Below, piece after piece: positions 38,801-51,399 of a DNA stretch of 64,000 nucleotides. The notes beneath the pieces were generated by a model. The model was not told where the DNA came from. It ran no database searches and worked only from the letters and a program-made list of their open reading frames with translations. Origin of the DNA: Membranipora membranacea (lineage: Eukaryota; Bryozoa; Gymnolaemata; Cheilostomatida; Membraniporidae); NCBI GenBank assembly GCA_914767715.1, contig OU612070.1, positions 21,068,025-21,132,024 of the forward strand. The letters are read 5' to 3'. Each line of letters starts with the position of its first letter. The stretch's first letter is position 1. A program made the position numbers and the translations under genes.

Positions 38801-39750
38801 TTGCTCCTCCTTATGAGGTAGGTTAAAAGCAAATCGATTTTTTGACCCGAGCGAAAAAAAACCATGATACCCTCCCTTGGTATAATTTTTGAAATTTCAA
38901 GTCACGTAATTACCAACCAGTTAATCGGAGGATCCCAATATTCTGCAGTTTGAATAAGGCCAATAAGGGCTTGAAGTGGTCGGAGTTAGATAAGAATCCA
39001 TCAGAGTTTTAATCTTTCAATGCTGCCGTTTGGCATGTTTTTTTTTGGAAAAGTGGACGTCGTTAAAGTTGGCGCTGACGGAGAACGGAGACCCGCAGAG
39101 ACAAACGGACTTCAGATTTGAGACGAGCAGGAGTTGCTCCTCCTTATGAGGTAGGTTAAAAGCAAATCTATTTTTTGACCCGAGCGAAAAAAAACCATGA
39201 TACCCTCCCTTGGTATAATTTTTGAAATTTCAAGTCAGCGTAATTACCAACCAGTTAATCGGAGGATCCCAATATTCTGCAGTTTGAATAAGGCCAATAA
39301 GGGCTTGAAGTGGACGGAGTTAGATAAGAATCCATCAGAGTTTTAATTTTTCAATGCTGCCGTTCGGCATGTTTTTTTTTTGGCAAATGTGGACGTCGTT
39401 AAAGTTGACGCTGACGGAGAACGAAGACCCGCAGAGACAAACGGACTTCAGATTTGAGACGAGCAGGAGTTGCTCCTCCTTATGAGGTAGGTTAAAAGCA
39501 AATCTATTTTTTGACCCGAGCGAAAAAAAACCATGATACCCTCCCTTGGTATAATTTTTGAAATTTCGAGTCAGCGTAATTACCAACCAGTTAATCGGAG
39601 GATCCCAATATTCTGCAGTTTGAATAAGGCCAATAAGGGCTTGAAGTGGACAGAGTTAGATAAGAATCCAACAGAGTTTTAATTTTTCAATGCTGCCGTT
39701 TGGCATGTTTTTTTTTGGCAAAAGTGGACGTCGTTAAAGTTGGCGCTGAC
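35850..39750 (+). repeat. Duplicated block of about 3.9 kb, right copy
   Basis: This is the partner of 22.44-26.34 kb. It differs only at scattered positions, for example ctccccttattc near 35918 where the left copy has ctcccaatattc, and cgttcggcatg near 39361 where the left copy has cgtttggcatg. Its right end is used here as the boundary between domains A and B, because after it most monomers switch to the tggtcggag plus ccaacagag combination. Confidence 0.82.
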
Positions 39751-42700
39751 GGAGAACGGAGACCCGCAGAGACAAACGGACTTCAGATTTGAGACGAGCA
39801 GGGGTTGCTCCTCTTTATGAGGTAGGTTAAAAGCAAATCTATTTTTTGACCCGGGCGAAAAAAAAACCATGATACCCTCCCTTGGTATAATTTTTGAAAT
39901 TTCAAGTCAGCGTAATTACCAACCAGTTAATCGGAGAACCCCAATATTCTGCAGTTTGATTAAGGCCAATAAGGGCTTGAAGTGGTCGGAGCTAGATAAG
40001 AATCCAACAGAGTTTTAATTTTTCAATGCTGCCGTTTGGCATGTTTTTTTTTGGCAAAAATGGACGTCGTTAAAGTTGGCGCTGACGGAGAACGGAGACC
40101 CGCAGAGACAAACGGACTTCAGATTTGAGACGAGCAGGAGTTGCTCCTCCTTATGAGGTAGGTTAAAAGCAAATCTATTTTTTGACCCGAGCGAAAAAAA
40201 ACCATGGTACCCTCCCTTGGTATAATTTTTGAAATTTCAAGTCAGCGTAATTACCAACCAGTTAATCGGAGGATCCCAATATTCTGCCGTTTGAATAAGG
40301 CCAATAAAGGCTTGAAGTTGTCGGAGTTAGATAAGAATCCAACAGAGTTTTAATTTTTCAAAGCTGCCGCTTAGCATGTTTTTTTTGGGCAAAAGTGGAC
40401 GTCGTTAAAGTTGGCGCTGACGGAGAACAGAGACCCGCAGAGACAAACGGACTTCAGATTTGAGACGAGCAGGAGTTGCTCCTCCTTATGAGGTAGGTTA
40501 AAAGCAAATCTATTTTTTGACCCGAGCGAAAAAAAACCATGGTACCCTCCCTCCCTTGGTATAATTTTTGAAATTTCAAGTCAGCGTAATTACCAACCAG
40601 TTAATCGGAGGATCCCAATATTCTGCAGTTTGAATAAGGCCAATAGGGGCTTGAAGTGGTCGGAGTTAGATAAGAATCCAACAGAGTTTTAATTTTTCAA
40701 TGCTGCCGTTTGGCATGTTTTTTTTTGGCAAATGTGGACATCGTTAAAGTTGGCGCTGACGGAGAACGGAGACCCGCAGAGACAAACGGACTTCAGATTT
40801 GAGACGCGCAGGAGTTGCTCCTCCTTATGAGGTAGGTTAAAAGCAAATCTTTTTTTTGTCCCGAGCGAAAAAAAACCATGATACCCTCCCTTGGTATAAT
40901 TTTTGAAATTTCAAGTCAGCATAATTACCAACCAGTTAATCTGAGGATCCCAATATTCTGCAGTTTGAATAAGGCCAATAAGGGCTTGAAGTGGTCGGAG
41001 TTAGATAAGAATCCAACAGAGTTTTAATTTTTCAATGCTGCCGTTTGGCATGTTTTTTTTTGGCAAAAGTGGACGTCGTTAAAGTTGGCGCTGACGGAGA
41101 ACGGAGACCCGCAGAGACAAACGGACTTCAGATTTGAGACGAGCAGGGGTTGCTCCTCTTTATGAGGTAGGTTAAAAGCAAATCTATTTTTTGACCCGGG
41201 CGAAAAAAAAACCATGATACCCTCCCTTGGTATAATTTTTGAAATTTCAAGTCAGCGTAATTACCAACCAGTTAATCGGAGGATCCCAATACTCTGCAGT
41301 TTGAATAAGGCCAATAAGGGCTTGAAGTGGTCGGAGTTAGATAAGAATCCAACAGAGTTTTAATTTTTCAATGCTGCCGTTTGGCATGTTTTTTTTTGGC
41401 AAAAGTGGACGTCGTTAAAGTTGGCGCTGACGGAGAACGGAGAACCGCAGAGACAAACGGACTTCAGATTTGAGACGAGCAGGAGTTGCTCCTCCTTATG
41501 AGGTAGGTTAAAAGCAAATCTATTTTTTGACCCGTGCGAAAAAAAACCATGATACCCTCCCTTGGTATAATTTTTGAAGTTTCAAGTCAGCGTAATTACC
41601 AACCAGTTAATCGGAGGATCCCAATATTCTGCAGTTTGAATAAGGCCAATAAGGGCTTGAAGTGGTCGGAGTTAGATAAGAATCCAACAGAGGTTTAATT
41701 GTTCAATGCTGCCGTTTGGCATGTTTTTTTTTGGCAAAAGTGGACATCGTTAAAGTTGGCGCTGACGGAGAACGGAGACCCGCAGAGACAAACGGACTTC
41801 AGATTTGAGACGAGCAGGAGTTGCTCCTCCTTATGAGGTAGGTTAAAAGCAAATCTATTTTTTGACCCGAGCGAAAAAAAACCATGATACCCTCCCTTGG
41901 TATAATTTTTGAAATTTCAAGTCAGTGTAATTACCAACCAGTTAATCGGAGGATCCCAATATTCTGCAGTTTGAATAAGGCCAATAAAGGCTTGAAGTGA
42001 TCGGAGTTAGATAAGAATCCAACAGAGTTTTAATTTTTCAATACTGCCGTTTGGCATGTTTTTTTTGGGCAAAAGTGGACGTCGTTAAAGTTGGCGCTGA
42101 CGGAGAACGGAGACCCGCAGAGACAAACGGACTTCAGATTTGAGACGAGCAGGAGTTGCTCCTCCTTATGAGGTAGGTTAAAAGCAAATCTATTTTTTGA
42201 CCCGTGCGAAAAAAAACCATGATACCCTCCCTTGGTATAATTTTTGAAATTTCAAGTCAGCGTAATTACCAACCAGTTAATCGGAGGATCCCAATATTCT
42301 GCAGTTTGAATAAGGCCAATAAGGGCTTGAAGTGGTCGGAGTTAGATAAGAATCCAACAGAGTTTTAATTTTTCAATGCTGCCGTTTGGCATGTTTTTTT
42401 TTGGCAAAAGTGGACGTCGTTAAAGTTGGCGCTGACGGAGAACGGAGACCCGCAGAGACAAACGGACTTCAGATTTGAGACGAGCAGGAGTTGCTCCTCC
42501 TTATGAGGTAGGTTAAAAGCAAATCTATTTTTTGACCCGAGCGAAAAAAAACCATGATACCCTCCCTTGGTATAATTTTTGAAATTTCAAGTCAGTGTAA
42601 TTACCAACCAGTTAATCGGAGGATCCCAATATTCTGCAGTTTGAATAAGGCCAATAAAGGCTTGAAGTGATCGGAGTTAGATAAGAATCCAACAGAGTTT

Positions 42701-43680
42701 TAATTTTTCAATACTGCCGTTTGGCATGTTTTTTTTTGGCAAAAGTGGACGTCGTTAAAGTTGGCGCTGACGGAGAACGGAGACCCGCAGAGACAAACGG
42801 ACTTCAGATTTGAGACGAGCAGGAGTTGCTCCTCCTTACGAGGTAGGTTAAAAGCAAATCTATTTTTTGACCCGTGCGAAAAAAAACCATGATACCCTCC
42901 CTTGGTATAATTTTTGAAATTTCAAGTCAGCGTAATTACCAACCAGTTAATCGGAGGATCCCAATATTCTGCAGTTTGAATAAGGCCAATAAGGGCTTGA
43001 AGTGGTCGGAGTTAGATTAGAATCCAACAGAGTTTTAATTTTTCAATGCTGCCGTTTGGCATGTTTTTTTTTGGCAAAAGTGGACGTCGTTAAAGTTGGC
43101 GCTGACGGAGAACGGAGACCCGCAGAGACAAACGGACTTCAGATTTGAGACGCGGAGGAGTTGCTCCTCCTTATGAGGTAGGTTAAAGGCAAATCTATTT
43201 TTTGACCCGAGCGAAAAAAACCATTATACCCTCCCTTGGTATAATTTTTGAAATTTCAAGTCAGCGTAATTACCAACCAGTTAATCGGAGGATCCCAATA
43301 TTCTGCAGTTTGAATAAGGCCAATAAGGGCTTGAAGTGGTCGGAGTTAGATCAGAATCCAACAGAGGTTTAATTTTTCAACGCTGCCGTTTGGCATGTTT
43401 TTTTTTGGCAAAAGTGGACGTCTTTAAAGTTGGCGCTGACGGAGAACGGAGACCCGCAGAGACAAACGGACTTCAGATTTGAGACGAGCAGGAGTTGCTC
43501 CTCCTTATGAGGTAGGTTAAAAGCAAATCTATGTTTTGACCCGAGCCAAAAAAAACCATAATACCCTCCCTTGGTATAATTTTTGAAATTTCAAGTCAGC
43601 GTAATTACCAACCAGTTAATCGGAGCTGATCCCAATATTCTGCAGTTTGAATAAGGCCAATAAGGGCTTGAAGTGGTCGG
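39750..43680 (+). repeat. Domain B, first part: dimers and near-dimers of the ccaacagag subfamily
   Basis: About 12 monomers, mostly with tggtcggag and ccaacagag. Two monomers with ggggttgctcctcttt and cccgggcg lie 1345 bp apart (ending near 39870 and 41215). A dimer with gtcagtgtaatt and cttgaagtgatcgg repeats at about 670 bp (near 41925 and 42595) and reappears singly near 53313. CCATGG/GGTACC overlaps occur at 40202 and 40537; the second is followed by a 4-bp ccct duplication. No gene was seen. Confidence 0.75.
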
Positions 43681-46600
43681 AGTTAGATAAGAATCCAACA
43701 GAGTTTTAATTTTTCAATGCTGCCGTTTGGCATGTTTTTTTTTTGGCAAAAGTGGACGTCGTTAAAGTTGGCGCTGACGGAGAACGGAGACCTGCAGGGA
43801 CAAACGGACTTCAGATTTGAGACGAGCAGGAGTTGCTCCTCCTTATGAGGTAGGTTAAAAGCAAATCTGTTTTTTGACCCGAGCGAAAAAAACCATGATA
43901 CCCTCCCTTGGTACAATTTTTGAAATTGCAAGTCAGCGTAATTACCAACCAGTTAATCGGAGGATCCCAATATTCTGCAGTTTGAATAAGGCCAATAAGG
44001 GCTTGAAGTGGACGGAGTTAGATAAGAATCCAACAGAGTTTTTATTTTTCAATGCTGCCGTTTGGCATGTTTTTTTTTGGCAAAAGTGGACTTCGTTAAA
44101 GTTGGCGCTGACGGAGAACGGAGACCCGCAGAGATAAACGGACCTCAGATTTGAGACGAGCAGGAGTTGCTCCTCCTTATGAGGTAGGTTAAAAGCAAAT
44201 CTATTTTTTGACCCGAGCGAAAAAAAACCATGATACCCTCCCTTGGTATAATTTTTGAAATTTCAAGTCACGTAATTACCAACCAGTTAATCGGAGGATC
44301 CCAATATTCTGCAGTTTGAATAAGGCCAATAAGGGCTTGAAGTGGTCGGAGTTAGATAAGAATCCAACAGAGTTTTAATTTTTCAATGCTGCCGTTTGGC
44401 ATGTTTTTTTTTGGCAAAAGTGGACGTCGTTAAAGTTGGCGCTGACGGAGAACGGAGACCCGCAGAGATAAACGGACTTCAGATTTGAGACGAGCAGGAG
44501 TTTCTCCTCCTTATGAGGTCGGTTAAAAGCAAATCTATTTTTTGACCCGAGCGAAAAAAAACCATGATACCCTCCCTTGGTATAATTTTTGAAAGTTCAA
44601 GTCAGCGTAATTACCAACCAGTTAATCGGAGGATCCCAATATTCTGCAGTTTGAATAAGGCCAATAAGGGCTTGAAGTGGTCGGAGTTAGATAAGAATCC
44701 ATCAGAGTTTTAATTTTTCAATGCTGCCGTTTGGCATGTTTTTTTTTGGCAAAAGTGGACGTCGTTAAAGTTGGCGCTGACGGAGAACGGAGACCCGCAG
44801 AGACAAACGGACTTCAGATTTGAGACGAGCAGGAGTTGCTCCTCCTTATGAGGTAGGTTAAAAGCAAATCTATTTTTTGACCCGAGCGAAAAATAACCAT
44901 GATACCCTCCCTTGGTATAATTTTTGAAATTTCAAGTCAGCGTAATTACCAACCAGTTAATCGGAGGATCCCAATATTCTGCAGTTTGAATAAGGCCAGT
45001 ATGGGCTTGAAGTGGTCGGAGTTAGATAAGAATGCATCAGAGTTTTAATTTTTCAATTCTGCCGTTTGGCATGTTTTTTTTTGGCAAAAGTGGACGTCCT
45101 TAAAGTTGGCGCTGACGGAGAACGGAGACCCGCAGAGACAAACGGACTTCAGATTTGAGACGAGCAGGAGTTGCTCCTCCTTATGAGGTAGGTTAAAAGC
45201 AAATCTAGTTTTTGACCCGAGCGAAAAAAAACCATGATACCCTCCCTTGGTATAATTTTTGAAATTTCAAGTCAGCGTAATTACCAACCAGTTAATCGGA
45301 GGATCCCAATATTCTGCAGTTTGAATAAGGCCAATAACGGCTTGAAGTGGACGGAGTTAGATAAGAATCGATCAGAGTTTTAATTTTTCAATGCTGCCGT
45401 TTGGCATGTTTTTTTTTTGGCAAAAGTGGACGTCGTTAAAGTTGACGCTGACGGAGAACGGAGACCCGCAGAGACAAACGGACTTCAGATTTGTGACGAG
45501 CAGGAGTTGCTCCTCCTTATGAGGTAGGTTAAAAGCAAATCTATTTTTTGACCCGAGCGAAGAAAAACCATGATACCCTCCCTTGGTATAATTTTTGAAA
45601 TTTCAAGTCAGCGTAATTACCAACCAGTTAATCGGAGGATCCCAATATTCTGCAGTTTGAATAAGGCCAATAAGGGCTTGAAGTGGACGGAGTTAGATAA
45701 GAATCCAACAGAGTTTTAATTTTTCAATGCTGCCGTTTGGCATGTTTTTTTTTTGGCAAAAGTGGACGTCGTTAAAGTTGGCGCTGACGGAGAACGGAGA
45801 CCCGCAGAGACAAACGGACTTCAGATTTGAGACGAGCAGGAGTTGCTCCTCCTTATGAGGTAGGTTAAAAGCAAATCTGTTTTTTGACCCGAGCGAAAAA
45901 AAACCATGATACCCTCCCGTGGTATAATTTTTGAAATTTCGAGTCAGCGTAATGACCAACCAGTTAATCGGAGGATCCCAATATTCTGCAGTTTGAATAA
46001 GGCCAATAAGGGCTTGAAGTGGACGGAGTTAGATAAGAATCCAACAGAGTTTTAATCTTTCAATGCTGCCGTTTGGCATGTTTTTTTTTGGCAAAAGTGG
46101 ACGTCGTTAAAGTTGGCGCTGACGGAGAACGGAGACCCGCAGAGACAAACGGACTTCAGATTTGAGACGAGCAGGAGTTGCTCCTCCTTATGAGGTAGGT
46201 TAAAAGCAAATCTATTTTTTGACCAGAGCGAAAAAAAACCATGATACCCTCCCTTGGTATAATTTTTGAAATTTCGAGTCAGCGTAATTACCAACCAGTT
46301 AATCGGAGGATCCCAATATTCTGCAGTTTGAATAAGGCCAGTAAGGGCTTGAAGTGGTCGGAGTTAGAAAAGAATGCATCAGAGTTTTAATTTTTCAATT
46401 CTGCCGTTTGGCATGTTTTTTTTTGGCAAAAGTGGACGTCGTTAAAGTTGGCGCTGACGGAGAACGGAGACCCGCAGAGACAAACGGACTTCAGATTTGA
46501 GACGAGCAGGAGTTGCTCCTCCTTATGAGGTAGGTTAAAAGCAAACCTATTTTTTGACCCGAGCGAAAAAAAACCATGATACCCTCCCTTGGTATAATTT

Positions 46601-46940
46601 TTGAAATTTCAAATCAGGGTAATTACCAACCAGTTAATCGGAGGATCCCAATATTCTGCAGTTTGAATAAGGCCAATTAGTGCTTGAAGTGGACGGAGTT
46701 AGATAAGAATCCAACAGAGTTTTAATTTTTCAATGCTGCCGTTTGGCATGTTTTTTTTTGGCAAAAGTGGACGTCGTTAAAGTTGGCGCTGACGGAGAAC
46801 GGAGACCCGCAGAGACAAACGGACTTCAGATTTGAGACGAGCAGGAGTTGCTCCTCCTTATGAGGTAGGTTAAACGCAAATCTATTTTTTGACCCGAGCG
46901 AAAAAAAACCATGATACCCTCCCTTGGTATAATTTTTGAA
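43680..46940 (+). repeat. Patch of domain-A-type monomers inside domain B
   Basis: The patch opens with a CCTGCAGG monomer (43791), then gtacaattttt (43911), then gtcacgtaatt (near 44270). This is the same order that starts each 2-kb higher-order repeat at 2.4-8.1 kb. Monomers of the gccagtatggg/gaatgcatcag and gacgctgacgg types follow. The first monomer keeps CTGCAG and ccaacagag on its left side, so it is a join between the two families. The unit just before it has a unique 2-bp insertion, cggagctgatccc, near 43624. Confidence 0.72.
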
Positions 46941-48946
46941 ATTTCAATTCAGGATAATTACCAACCAGTTAATCGGAGGATCCCAATATTCTGCAGTTTG
47001 AATAAGGCCAATAAGGGCTTGAAGTGGACGGAGTTAGATAAGAATCCATCAGAGTTTTAATTTTTCAATGCTGCCGTTTGGCATGTTTTTTTTTGGCAAA
47101 AGTGGACGTCGTTAAAGTTGGCGCTGACGGAGAACGGAGACCCGCAGAGACAAACGGACTTCAGATTTGAGACGAGCAGGAGTTGCTCCTCCTTATGAGG
47201 TAGGTTAAAAGTAAATCTATGTTTTGACCCGAGCCAAAAAAAACCATGATACCCTCCCTTGGTATAATTTTTGAAATTTCAAGTCAGCGTAATTACCAAC
47301 CAGTTAATCGGAGAATCCCAATATTCCGCAGTTTGAATAAGGCCAATAAGGGCTTGAAGTGGTCGGAGTTAGATAAGAATCCAACAGAGTTTTAATTTTT
47401 CAATACTGCCGTTTGGCATGTTTTTTATTGGCAAAAGTGGACGCCGTTAAAGTTGGCGCTGACGGAGAACGGAGACCCGCAGAGACAAACGGACTTCAGA
47501 TTTGAGACGAGCAGGAGTTGCTCCTCCTTATGAGGTAGGTTAAAAGCAAATCTATTTTTTGACCCGTGCGAAAAAAAACCATGATACCCTCCCTTGGTAT
47601 AATTTTTGAAATTTCAAGTCAGCGTAATTACCAACCAGTTAATCGGAGGATCCTAATATTCTGCAGATTGAATAAGCCCAATAAGGGCTTGAAGTGGTCG
47701 GAGTTAGATAAGAATCCAACAAAGTTTTAATTTTTCAATGCTGCCGTTTGGCATGTTTTTTTTTGGCAAAAGTGGACGTCGTTAAAGTTGGCGCTGACGG
47801 AGAACGGAGACCCGCAGAGACAAACGGACTTCAGATTTGAGACGCGGAGGAGTTGCTCCTCCTTATGAGGTAGGTTAAAAGCAAATCTATTTTTTGACCC
47901 GAGCGAAAAAAAACCATGATACCCTCCCTTGGTATAATTTTTGAAATTTCAAGTCAGCGTAATTACCAACCAGTTAATCGGAGGATCCCAATTTTCTGCA
48001 GTTTGAATAAGGCCAATAGGGGCTTGAAGTGGTCGGAGTTAGATAAGAATCCAACAGAATTTTAATTTTTCAATGCTGCCGTTTGGCATGTTTTTTTTGG
48101 CAACAGTGGACGTCGTTAAATTTGGCGCTGACGGAGAACGGAGACCCGCAGAGACAAACGGACTTCAGATTTGAGACGGGCAGGAGTTGCTCCTCCTTAT
48201 GAGGTAGGTTAAAAGCAAATCTATTTTTTGACCTGAGCGAAAAAAAACCATGATACCCTCCCTCGGTATAATTTTTGAAATTTCAAGTCAGCGTAATTAC
48301 CAACCAGTTAATCGGAGGATCCCGATATTCTGTAGTTTGAATAAGGCCAATAAGGGCTTGAAGTGGTCGGAGTTAGATAAGAATCCAACAGAGTTTTAAT
48401 TTTTCAATGCTGCCGTTTGGCATGTTATTTTTGGCAAAAGTGGACGTCGTTAAAGTTGGCGCTGACGGAGAACGGAGACCCGCAGAGACAAACGGACTTC
48501 AGATTTGAGACGAGCAGGAGTTGCTCCTCCTTATGAGGTAGGTTAAAAGCAAATCTATTTTTTGACCCGAGCGAAAAAAAACCATGGTACCCTCCCTTGG
48601 TATAATTTTTGAAATTTCAAGTCAGCGTAATTACCAACCAGTTAATCGGAGGATCCCAATATTCTGCAGTTTGAATAAGGCCAATGAAGGCTTGAAGTTG
48701 TCGGAGTTAGATAAGAATCCAACAGAGTTTTAATTTTTCAAAGCTGCCGTTTGGCATGTTTTTTTTGGGCAAAAGTGGACGTCGTTAAAGTTGGCGCTGA
48801 CGGAGAACGGAGACCCGCAGAGACAAACGGACTTCAGATTTGAGACGAGCAGGAGTTGCTCCTCCTTATGAGGTAGGTTAAAAGCAAATCTATTTTTTGA
48901 CCCGAGCGAAAAAAAACCATGATACCCTCCCTTGGTATAATTTTTG
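46940..48946 (+). repeat. Six-monomer higher-order repeat of domain B, copy 1 (2007 bp)
   Basis: Markers in order are caggataatt (46951), gtaaatctatg with gagccaaaa (47211), attccgc with the interrupted T run (47427), gaataagccc with gacgcggagg, ccaattttctgc with aaatttggcgc, cccgatattctgtag with catgttatttttgg (48321), and CCATGGTACC with caatgaagg (48582-48682). Each is found again 2007 bp to the right. Confidence 0.84.
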
Positions 48947-50950
48947 AAATTTCAAGTCAGGATAATTACCAACCAGTTAATCGGAGGATCCCAATATTCT
49001 GCAGTTTGAATAAGGCCAATAAGGGCTTGAAGTGGACAGAGTTAGATAAGAATCCATCAGAGTTTTAATTTTTCAATGCTGCCGTTTGGCATGTTTTTTT
49101 TGGCAAAAGTGGACGTCGTTAAAGTTGGCGCTGACGGAGAACGGAGACCCGCAGAGACAAACGGACTTCAGATTTGAGACGAGCAGGAGTTGCTCCTCCT
49201 TGTGAGGTAGGTTAAAAGTAAATCTATGTTTTGACCCGAGCCAAAAAAAACCATGATACCCTCCCTTGGTATAATTTTTGTAATTTCAAGTCAGCGTAAT
49301 TACCAACAAGTTAATCGGAGAATCCCAATATTCCGCAGTTTGAATAAGGCCAATAAGGGCTTGAAGTGGTCGGAGTTAGATAAGAATCCAACAGAGTTTT
49401 AATTTTTCAATACTGCCGTTTGGGATGTTTTTTATTGGCAAAAGTGGACGCCGTTAAAGTTGGCGCTGACGGAGAACGGAGACCCGCAGAGACAAACGGA
49501 CTTCAGATTTGAGACGAGCAGGAGTTGCTCCTCCTTATGAGGTAGGTTAAAAGCAAATCTATTTTTTGACCCGTGCGAACAAAACCATGATACCCTCCCT
49601 TGGTATAATTTTTGAAATTTCAAGTCAGCGTAATTACCAACCAGTTAATCGGAGGATCCCAATATTCTGCAGTTTGAATAAGCCCAATAAGGGCTTGAAG
49701 TGGTCGGAGTTAGATAAGAATCCAACAAAGTTTTAATTTTTCAATGCTGCCGTTTGGCATGTTTTTTTTTGGCAAAAGTGGACGTCGTTAAAGTTGGCGC
49801 TGACAGAGAACGGAGACCCGCAGAGACAAACGGACTTCAGATTTGAGACGCGGAGGAGTTGCTCCTGCTTATGAGGTAGGTTAAAAGCAAATCTATTTTT
49901 TGACCCGAGCGAAAAAAAACCATGATACCCTCCCTTGGTATAATTTTTGAAATTTCAAGTCAGCGTAATTACCAACCAGTTAATCGGAGGATCCCAATTT
50001 TCTGCAGTTTGAATAAGGCCAATAGGGGCTTGAAGTGGTCGGAGCTAGATAAGAATCCAACAGAGTTTTAATTTTTCAATGCTGCCGTTTGGCATGTTTT
50101 TTTTTGGCAACAGTGGACGTCGTTAAATTTGGCGCTGACGGAGAACGGAGACCCGCAGAGACAAACGGACTTCAGATTTGAGACGAGCAGGAGTTGCTCC
50201 TCCTTATGAGGTAGGTTAAAAGCAAATCTATTTTTTGACCTGAGCGAAAAAAAACCATGATACCCTCCCTTGGTATAATTTTTGAAATTTCAAGTCAGCG
50301 TAATTACCAACCAGTTAATCGGAGGATCCCGATATTCTGTAGTTTGAATAAGGCCAATAAGGGCTTGAAGTGGTCGGAGTTAGATAAGAATCCAACAGAG
50401 TTTTAATTTTTCAATGCTGCCGTTTGGCATGTTATTTTTGGCAAAAGTGGACGTCGTTAAAGTTAGCGCTGACGGAGAACGGAGACCCGCAGAGACAAAC
50501 GGACTTCAGATTTGAGACGAGCAGGAGTTGCTCCTCCTTATGAGGTAGGTTAAAAGCAAATCTATTTTTTGACCCGAGCGAAAAAAAACCATGGTACCCT
50601 CCCTTGGTATAATTTTTGAAATTTCAAGTCAGCGTAATTACCAACCAGTTAATCGGAGGATCCCAATATTCTGCAGTTTGAATAAGGCCAATGAAGGCTT
50701 GAAGTTGTCGGAGTTAGATAAGAATCCAACAGAGTTTTAATTTTTCAAAGCTGCCGTTTGGCATGTTTTTTTTGGGCAAAAGTGGACGTCGTTAAAGTTG
50801 GCGCTGACGGAGAACGGAGACCCGCAGAGACAAACGGACTTCAGATTTGAGACGAGCAGGAGTTGCTCCTCCTTATGAGGTAGGTTGAAAGCAAATCTAT
50901 TTTTTGAGCCGAGCGAAAAAAAACCATGGTACCCTCCCTTGGTATGATTT
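48947..50950 (+). repeat. Six-monomer higher-order repeat of domain B, copy 2 (2007 bp)
   Basis: This is the tandem partner of the previous block; marker pairs keep a constant offset (47211/49218, 47427/49434, 48321/50328, 48682/50689). Small differences are tgggatg for tggcatg near 49422, gcgaacaaaacc near 49577, and gttagcgctgacgg near 50463. The monomer right after it carries an additional CCATGG/GGTACC overlap (50924). Confidence 0.84.
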
Positions 50951-51399
50951 TTGAAATTTCAAGTCAGCGTAATTACCAACCAGTTAATCGGAGGATCCCA
51001 ATATTCTGCAGTTTGAATAAGGCCAATAGGGGCTTGAAGTGGTCGGAGTTAGATAAGAATCCAACAGAGTTTTAATTTTTCAATGCTGCCGTTTGGCATG
51101 TTTTTTTTTGGCAAATGTGGACATCGTTAAAGTTGGCGCTGACGGAAAACGGAGACCCGCAGAGACAATCGGACTTCAGATTTGAGACGCGCAGGAGTTG
51201 CTCCTCCTTATAAGGTAGGTTAAAAGCAAATCTTTTTTTTGTCCCGAGCGAAAAAAAAACCATGATACCCTCCCTTGGTATAATTTTTGAAATTTCAAGT
51301 CAGCATAATTACCAACCAGTTAATCGGAGGATCCCAATATTCTGCAGTTTGAATAAGGCCAATAAGGGCTTGAAGTGGTCGGAGTTAGATAAGAATCCA

